5,621 bases of DNA. Source: Christensenella sp. UBA3700. GTDB lineage: Bacteria > Bacillota > Clostridia > Christensenellales > UBA3700. Of this stretch, positions 1-5,621 are shown piece after piece. Position 1 is the first letter of the stretch; each line of letters starts with the position of its first letter. The stretch lies in assembly GCA_002372775.1 (NCBI GenBank), contig DFIJ01000042.1:1-5621 (forward strand), in the 5' to 3' direction. The position numbers and the translations under genes were made by a program. The notes beneath the pieces were generated by a model. It saw nothing but the letters and a program-made list of their open reading frames with translations, was not told the origin of the DNA and made no database searches.

Positions 1-38
1 TTAATAGCTTTCATATTGTTTGAACGCTTCTCATCCAT
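1..38 (-). CDS. Start of an unidentified gene, cut by the window edge
   Basis: An ATG at 38 opens a frame that stays open to the left edge: 12 codons (MDEKRSNNMKAI) plus two bases. A good Shine-Dalgarno (AGGTGG, 52 to 47) lies 8 nt before the ATG, and a TATAAT with an extended TGn lies just upstream. The other nearby ATGs (60 and 43) hit stops after a few codons, so 38 is the only usable start. It follows the regulator terminator, so it is probably a separate transcription unit on the same strand. Too little is visible to name a product. Confidence 0.45.
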   Translation of the reverse strand, partial: MDEKRSNNMKAI

Positions 39-58
39 ACCATCACCCACCTGCTTCC

Positions 59-67
59 ATTATATCA
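59..67 (-). promoter_or_regulatory. Candidate extended -10 promoter for the left-edge gene
   Basis: On the minus strand the sequence reads TGATATAAT, a perfect TATAAT preceded by TGn, the extended -10 signature of sigma-A promoters. No good -35 hexamer sits 16-18 bp upstream, which is common for extended -10 promoters. Transcription would start near 52, leaving only about 14 nt before the ATG at 38. That is barely enough to hold the ribosome binding site, so the true start may differ. Confidence 0.45.
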
Positions 68-94
68 AATAATGTCTTAGAACTGTAACCAAAC

Positions 95-122
95 AAAAAG
101 CATCCGTTCTTAAAACAGATGC
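95..122 (-). terminator. Rho-independent terminator after the regulator gene
   Basis: In minus-strand reading, GCATCTGTT pairs with AACGGATGC to give a 9-bp stem with one T.G wobble around the loop TTAAG. Five T follow immediately (95-99). It lies 23 nt past the regulator stop codon and marks the end of the operon. Confidence 0.88.
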
Positions 123-145
123 AATCATAAATTTATTTGAGATTA

Positions 146-1996
146 TTAAATCATACTTCTCAGTTTATTGAAAAATTCTTCATAAGTTTTACAAGATACT
201 AATTCAGCAACATGTTGTGCATCAATCATAACATCAGAGACCTTATCAAATATATCTCTAAACATCTTTACATCATCTTTCATAACCGCTAAAGCAATGA
301 CTATATTCACCTTATTCTTATCATCCCACCAAATACCCTTCTGATTAATAAGAACAAATGCTTTTGTTTTAATAGCATTCATTTTAATGGAATGAGGTAT
401 GGCTATATTACCAAAGGCTGTTGATGACATCTTTTCTCTATCGAAAAGTGCATTTCTATACTCCTGCTTAACAACTCCATTATCATAGAAAGTTTCAAAT
501 ATATGATCAATGACTTCATCTCGATTATTATAATTATTGTTGATTTCAAAAAAACGTTTGTCGAAGAAATCATATAAGTTTTGATCAAAAACATTTGTCT
601 CTTTCAATGTTCTAACATCTTGTATCTTTAAATTAATCTTTTTAATATCATTAGATGTTAGGAAGATAGAAATATTGATATTTGGAATATCACTTTGAAT
701 TATCTTTCCAATAGAAATAATGAAATCAACATTATCAGGTATATCTTTTTCGTCAGATACTGTTTTTACAATTGTTAGTTCCGAGAATGTTTTATTGATA
801 CGGTCAATTGTTTCCATCAAACTATTCTGATAGTTTGGTGCTAATACAACTGTTGTAATTCTCTTATTTTCTGCTATTTGTTCAGCAATGGCATTACCTA
901 TGTGCATAGCAATATAAGCAATTTCACTGTCAGGAACCGGTTTGTGTACATATTCACCTACACGATCAGCAACCAATACAGCACATTCATAAATTGTAGG
1001 GCTTGATATTTTCATATCATTAAGCATTGGATTATGTACAACAGTACCTTCTTCTAATCTTTGAATTAATCGTGTTACATGAATTGCGAGCTGGTCTGAA
1101 AAATTATTCTTTTTGAGATTAACTCGATACGTATGAAAGATATAGTTTTCAATATCATTCAGAAGACTTTGCACTGAAGCTGGAACCTTTTCTAACAATG
1201 TTTTTGAATTCCATCTTGAAATAGCAGCATCAATGATGAGAGACAGGAAATTCTTTTCATTTTCCGAGAACTGCACTTGCATTTCTTGTTCTACGCTCGA
1301 AAGTACATCTGTAGCGAATAAACTAGCGCCTTCTTTAACATTTACAATCTGTTCTATTTTAGAATCATCACTAATACGTTCTATCGCAATAGAAATATGT
1401 AAGACGATATTACTTAAATCGAAAGTATTAATATAGATATCATGATTTCTTGCGCAGACTTCTACAATCGTAAATATGTCATCGGTATTCATCGCAGGAA
1501 AGTATGCATTAAGTGTAGACTGGCTAATAAAGCTTCCTTCACTTTCTTTATAAATCATATCTGAGAGAATATGTCGCTTATTGATTTCTTCACCTTCAAT
1601 GATGAAATCATCACCTTTAAGATATATATTTACATCAAATCTTTTTGTATATTCTGCTGCTAATTTTCCTATTTCTTTTAAAGTTGATTCACTTAAATAC
1701 ATATCCTGAGAAAGATCAAAGATATTATAGCTGCCATTTGATATCAACTTATTTAGAAATAGAAATAATCTACCTTTTTTTGTATCCTCATAGTCTTCAT
1801 TTATTTTTTTAGCACCATCTATAAAATGATAGCCTTTATTGGATGATTCAATCTTATTGTCAATTGAAAGATTCTTATAATAATTTTTTATAGTTCTTTT
1901 AGAAACACCTACATAGATAGCCAGTTCATCAACACTATGCCACCCAGGATTTTTTATAAGATAGTTAAGCATTCTATCTTCTTTTTCTTTGGCCAT
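146..1996 (-). CDS. PRD-domain, PTS-controlled transcriptional regulator (BglG/LicR/MtlR type)
   Basis: A 616-aa cytoplasmic regulator of the multidomain PTS-controlled activator type. The visible order is: N-terminal helix-turn-helix (about 5-58); second Mga/HTH-like region (about 75-135); PRD1 (about 170-268) with conserved His200; PRD2 (about 280-376) with His306 and His365, 59 residues apart as expected; EIIB-like module (about 378-465); and a fructose/mannitol-type EIIA module (about 475-614) with the phosphorylatable His535 in IAIPHS. The N-terminal HTH, in place of a short RNA-binding CAT domain, argues for DNA-binding activation rather than BglG-style RNA antitermination. Two usual phosphorylation sites are absent: the EIIB-module Cys loop reads VLAPNYQNS with no Cys, and the second PRD1 His position is Ile254. 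The start at 1996 is supported by AAAGGA (2011 to 2006). The gene is the last of the operon, 62 nt after the glycosidase, with a hairpin between. Control of this operon is inferred from position. Confidence 0.93.
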   Translation of the reverse strand: MAKEKEDRMLNYLIKNPGWHSVDELAIYVGVSKRTIKNYYKNLSIDNKIESSNKGYHFIDGAKKINEDYEDTKKGRLFLFLNKLISNGSYNIFDLSQDMYLSESTLKEIGKLAAEYTKRFDVNIYLKGDDFIIEGEEINKRHILSDMIYKESEGSFISQSTLNAYFPAMNTDDIFTIVEVCARNHDIYINTFDLSNIVLHISIAIERISDDSKIEQIVNVKEGASLFATDVLSSVEQEMQVQFSENEKNFLSLIIDAAISRWNSKTLLEKVPASVQSLLNDIENYIFHTYRVNLKKNNFSDQLAIHVTRLIQRLEEGTVVHNPMLNDMKISSPTIYECAVLVADRVGEYVHKPVPDSEIAYIAMHIGNAIAEQIAENKRITTVVLAPNYQNSLMETIDRINKTFSELTIVKTVSDEKDIPDNVDFIISIGKIIQSDIPNINISIFLTSNDIKKINLKIQDVRTLKETNVFDQNLYDFFDKRFFEINNNYNNRDEVIDHIFETFYDNGVVKQEYRNALFDREKMSSTAFGNIAIPHSIKMNAIKTKAFVLINQKGIWWDDKNKVNIVIALAVMKDDVKMFRDIFDKVSDVMIDAQHVAELVSCKTYEEFFNKLRSMI

Positions 1997-2020
1997 ATCA
2001 TTATATCCTTTCTTTTAACG

Positions 2021-2050
2021 AAAAATAGGTTATGTTCTTAATAACCCATT
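2021..2050 (-). terminator. Weak terminator-like hairpin between glycosidase and regulator genes
   Basis: Minus-strand AATGGGTTAT pairs with ATAACCTATT across a 7-nt loop (TAAGAAC), giving a 10-bp stem with one G.T wobble. It runs into TTT, for a total T5 tract at 2025 to 2021 that partly overlaps the stem. The stem is AT-rich, so termination is probably partial and would lower regulator expression relative to the upstream genes. It could instead be an mRNA-processing or stabilising structure. It lies 12 nt upstream of the regulator ribosome binding site. Confidence 0.5.
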
Positions 2051-2058
2051 TCCCTAGT

Positions 2059-3844
<1,786 letters not shown>

Positions 3845-3869
3845 ATTTATTACATCCTTTCAATAAATA

Positions 3870-3903
3870 GCTAACAAGAACATTATTTAATGCTCTTGTT
3901 AGC
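3870..3903 (-). promoter_or_regulatory. Strong intercistronic hairpin between EIIC and EIIA
   Basis: Minus-strand GCTAACAAGAGCATT pairs with AATGTTCTTGTTAGC over 15 bp with one G.T wobble, around a four-base loop (AAAT). What follows is TATTTATTG, rich in T but broken, so it is at best a leaky intrinsic terminator. It may also be a barrier to 3' exonucleases that stabilises the EIIB-EIIC message. On the plus strand a T-rich tract begins a few bases past the hairpin, but it belongs to the EIIC 3' end and no plus-strand gene is present. The base of the hairpin is 9 nt upstream of the EIIA ribosome binding site. Confidence 0.75.
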
Positions 3904-3917
3904 AGAATTATTTTTTA

Positions 3918-5153
3918 TTATTTTTTTGCTTCTAGTTCTTTCTTGTATTCAGCATTGTCATAGACTTTAAAGAATGGATACCAGATTAATCCTGATACAA
4001 CAAAGACGATAAGTGCTAAAACAATAGAACCAATATGAGGGCTAACAAGCCAGCTACCAATTGGGAATGGAATATACCATAACTGGTTAACAGCTGATGG
4101 TAATGCTGTAATACCAGCTTTTAAACCCAGATAAGTAATAGCTGGAAGAACTAAACCATTAATCCATAATGGCAACATAAGGAATGGATTCCAAACAATT
4201 GCACCAAATACCATTGGTTCATTGATATTGAATAATGCAGGTGCTATGCAGGCTTTCGCTAATGCACGAAGTCTTTCTGATTTTGCACGTAGCATCATAA
4301 GGTTAAGTGGCATTGTGTTGCCAACTCCACCCCACCATAAGAAGCCTACAAAGATAACTTCATATGTAACAATAAATGTTGGATTATGACCTGCTGCAAC
4401 AAGTTCAGCATTCTTTTGTACTGCCTGAATAAGTAATGGTGTAATAATAGGTGTTAAAACCCAAGAAGAAATACCCATAGAATATAAGAAGCAATATAAG
4501 AACATGACAAGCATAAATCCAGGTAAAGATTCAAGAATATTACCTAAAGGTGTAAATACATTAACAATTGCCTGATAAAGATTAACATTTAACACATCAA
4601 TCAATACATAGCCAAGAACAATAGTAATACCAATTGGTAACATAGAATTAAACCAAGAAGTAACAAAATCAGGAATAATTGTATCTTCAGAGAAGAATGA
4701 GAACTTACCAAAAGCCTGCATAATTAAGCCAGTAATAATACCACAAATCATAGCTACGAACATACCACCAGCACCAAAATAACTGAAGTTAATCTTAGCA
4801 ATTGAATTGGCATCAATACTTGGACGGATAACCATCATAAATAAAGCAATAGATGTAAGACCAGCAATCAATCTCTGTTTTCTTAATCTCTTTCTTTCCA
4901 TAAGATTGAAAGGAACAAGGAAAGCAACATAAATTGAAATAAGACCAAAAGTGAAATTCGTAATTGGCCAGAGATTAGGCCACCATTTAAAGAGATTACC
5001 AGGTAATGTCAACAATGTTACAAGCGAGCTGACTAAGATAAATGGTAATGTCTGTAATACTGAATCTTTTAAAACATTGATCCAGATATTTCTATTAATC
5101 TTCTCCGCTTGTGGAGCGAATTTTGTATTTAAGAAATTAATAATACTATTCAT
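3918..5153 (-). CDS. PTS lactose/cellobiose-family EIIC membrane permease
   Basis: A 411-aa integral membrane permease of the lactose/cellobiose (ChbC/CelB) EIIC family, slightly short for the family. About ten hydrophobic segments are visible, roughly at 31-52, 66-84, 95-111, 126-148, 168-190, 209-232, 260-278, 300-318, 323-345 and 370-395. The diagnostic FNINEPMVFG (308-317) contains Glu312, aligned with the substrate-site Glu of the Bacillus cereus ChbC structure. YFGAGGMFVA (125-134) corresponds to the usual Y-GAQG-FVA. The GIHG motif, whose His also lies at the substrate site in ChbC, reads GISSW (227-231), so Ser229 replaces His. The protein has no fused EIIA or EIIB; these are separate flanking genes. 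The start at 5153 has GGAGG 6 nt upstream inside the EIIB gene, 1 nt past its stop, so translation is probably coupled. Tandem TAA codons end the gene. Family assignment is firm; the sugar is unknown. Confidence 0.94.
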   Translation of the reverse strand: MNSIINFLNTKFAPQAEKINRNIWINVLKDSVLQTLPFILVSSLVTLLTLPGNLFKWWPNLWPITNFTFGLISIYVAFLVPFNLMERKRLRKQRLIAGLTSIALFMMVIRPSIDANSIAKINFSYFGAGGMFVAMICGIITGLIMQAFGKFSFFSEDTIIPDFVTSWFNSMLPIGITIVLGYVLIDVLNVNLYQAIVNVFTPLGNILESLPGFMLVMFLYCFLYSMGISSWVLTPIITPLLIQAVQKNAELVAAGHNPTFIVTYEVIFVGFLWWGGVGNTMPLNLMMLRAKSERLRALAKACIAPALFNINEPMVFGAIVWNPFLMLPLWINGLVLPAITYLGLKAGITALPSAVNQLWYIPFPIGSWLVSPHIGSIVLALIVFVVSGLIWYPFFKVYDNAEYKKELEAKK

Positions 5154-5154
5154 A

Positions 5155-5466
5155 TTATCCCTCCATCACTTCATTTAGGTGTTCTAATGCCTTCTTGCCA
5201 TCAAGTGTTGAATAGTATTCAGGCTTCATTAAAATGACTTTGACATGATCAGGAACAATTTCTCTTGCTTCATCTTCTAGATAAGCTAAATGTGGGCCAA
5301 TCATCAAAGCATCAATTTCATCAGCATATGTTTCAAGTTCAGATTCACTGCGGGCCTTAATCTGATAGTCAAGTCCCATTTCCTTAGCAGCCTTTCTCAT
5401 ATTAGCTGCCATAAATCCTGAAGAAGCTCCAGAACCACAAACAAGTAATACATTTAATTTTGCCAT
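5155..5466 (-). CDS. PTS lactose/cellobiose-family EIIB component
   Basis: A 103-aa soluble EIIB of the lactose/cellobiose (ChbB) family, normal in length and first gene of the operon. It accepts phosphate from EIIA on a cysteine and transfers it to the sugar bound by EIIC. The N-terminal beta strand and phosphate loop LLVCGSGASSGFMA place the active Cys at residue 10. The core strand DALMIGPHLAYL (52-63) and the C-terminal VKVILMKPEYYSTLDGKKAL (75-94) match the family fold. The start at 5466 has an excellent GGAGGA (5478 to 5473) 6 nt upstream. The stop lies 1 nt before the EIIC ATG, and the EIIC ribosome binding site is inside this gene. All catalytic features look intact, unlike several partners in this operon. 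Confidence 0.96.
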   Translation of the reverse strand: MAKLNVLLVCGSGASSGFMAANMRKAAKEMGLDYQIKARSESELETYADEIDALMIGPHLAYLEDEAREIVPDHVKVILMKPEYYSTLDGKKALEHLNEVMEG

Positions 5467-5472
5467 AAATTT

Positions 5473-5478
5473 TCCTCC
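5473..5478 (-). promoter_or_regulatory. Strong ribosome binding site of the EIIB gene
   Basis: Minus-strand GGAGGA lies 6 nt before ATG 5466, the best Shine-Dalgarno in the window, as expected for the first gene of the operon. Confidence 0.8.
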
Positions 5479-5480
5479 AT

Positions 5481-5501
5481 AGCCTTAGTACATATAAGAC
5501 T
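5481..5501 (-). promoter_or_regulatory. Small leader hairpin next to the EIIB ribosome binding site
   Basis: Minus-strand AGTCTTA can pair with TAAGGCT (7 bp, one T.G wobble) around the loop TATGTAC. It ends two bases before GGAGGA. No T-tract follows, so it is not a terminator. It could affect ribosome access or message 5' stability, or be chance. Confidence 0.3.
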
Positions 5502-5535
5502 TTTTCTTTCTTGCCTATACTCTATCGCATATCTC

Positions 5536-5541
5536 ATTCTA
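5536..5541 (-). promoter_or_regulatory. Candidate -10 box of the operon promoter
   Basis: Minus-strand TAGAAT matches TATAAT at five of six positions. No TTGACA-like -35 sits 16-18 bp upstream; that place (ACGGTG) falls within the inverted repeat at 5556-5573. A -10 without a -35 and a palindrome in its place is what an activator-dependent promoter would look like. Transcription would start near 5529, giving a leader of about 60 nt. Confidence 0.4.
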
Positions 5542-5555
5542 CTTTCAGTAAATAA

Positions 5556-5573
5556 TTGCACCGTAGGGTGCAA
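5556..5573 (-). promoter_or_regulatory. Perfect inverted repeat, candidate operator of the PTS operon
   Basis: TTGCACC and GGTGCAA are exact inverse complements around CTAC (minus-strand reading), an 18-base dyad that is GC-rich compared with its AT-rich surroundings. It overlaps the expected -35 region of the candidate promoter, so it may bind the operon's regulator or another factor. In RNA it could also form a 7-bp hairpin followed by TTATTT, so a weak attenuator or an upstream terminator remains possible. Confidence 0.55.
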
Positions 5574-5592
5574 AACGTGAAACGATGTAAAG

Positions 5593-5621
5593 AAAAAACG
5601 TATTCTATGTTATTAATACGT
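5593..5621 (-). terminator. Terminator-like repeat at the right edge
   Basis: Minus-strand ACGTATT and AATACGT are perfect inverted arms (7 bp) around a 10-base loop, followed by a run of T (5598 to 5593). It probably ends a minus-strand gene lying beyond the right edge. The outer arm touches the last base of the window, so the stem may be longer than seen. Confidence 0.5.

Noticed and set aside
403..594. 63-codon minus-strand open frame inside the regulator gene
   Set aside because: It overlaps the EIIA module of the regulator in another frame, has low-complexity composition, and matches no family I recognise.
1233..1436. 67-codon plus-strand open frame opposite the regulator
   Set aside because: It is antisense to the PRD1 region, with no convincing ribosome binding site or recognisable family.
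4951..5178. 75-codon plus-strand open frame opposite the start of EIIC
   Set aside because: It is the complement of the conserved EIIC N-terminus; its hydrophobicity comes from that region.
5454..5480. 8-codon mini-frame starting at ATG 5480 and overlapping the EIIB start
   Set aside because: Its ATG is joined to the GGAGGA of EIIB and has no well-spaced ribosome binding site of its own; probably chance.
5577..5592. Possible catabolite-responsive (cre) site, TGAAACGATGTAAA on the plus strand
   Set aside because: The central CG is one base out of register with the cre consensus and the right half does not match.
5479..5600. BglG/LicT-type RNA antiterminator (RAT) in the operon leader
   Set aside because: No RAT-like sequence overlapping a terminator is seen, and the regulator has a DNA-binding HTH rather than a CAT RNA-binding domain.

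Overview
The window holds one complete sugar-utilisation operon, read entirely on the minus strand (right to left). The order is PTS EIIB, EIIC, EIIA (all lactose/cellobiose family), a family 1 phospho-glycosidase, and a multidomain PRD-type regulator. A strong intrinsic terminator follows the regulator, and the first 12 codons of another minus-strand gene run off the left edge. The DNA is AT-rich, start sites carry clear AGGAGG-like ribosome binding sites, all five complete genes stop with TAA, and TGG (not TGA) encodes Trp. This fits a low-GC Bacillota, and a gut Erysipelotrichia-like lineage is a plausible guess that the sequence alone cannot prove.

Layout from high to low coordinate. A terminator-like repeat touches the right edge (5593-5621). 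A promoter/leader region follows, with a perfect 7-bp inverted repeat at 5556-5573 and a candidate -10 box at 5536-5541. Then come EIIB (5155-5466), EIIC (3918-5153, 1-nt gap), an intergenic gap with a 15-bp-stem hairpin, EIIA (3518-3844), the glycosidase (2059-3516, 1-nt gap), a second hairpin, the regulator (146-1996), its terminator (95-122), and a new promoter with the start of the next gene (1-38). No gene-free stretch exceeds 300 bases.

How the genes would work together. Phosphate passes from EI and HPr (not in the window) to EIIA His77, then EIIB Cys10, then to the sugar as it crosses EIIC. The imported 6-phospho-glycoside is presented to the GH1 enzyme, whose 6-phosphate-binding motif is intact. 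The regulator has two N-terminal helix-turn-helix regions, two PRDs, an EIIB-like module and an EIIA module. That is the LicR/MtlR type of DNA-binding, PTS-controlled activator, and it probably controls this operon.

The outline is ordinary, but several key positions are not. The glycosidase has Gln at the position of the catalytic acid/base Glu (NQIN instead of NEIN), with the nucleophile Glu retained. EIIC has Ser where the usual GIHG motif has its His. The regulator lacks the EIIB-module Cys and the second PRD1 His. Together these suggest a divergent phospho-glycoside pathway, perhaps for glycosides with good leaving groups such as aryl- or thio-glycosides. The substrate is inference only.
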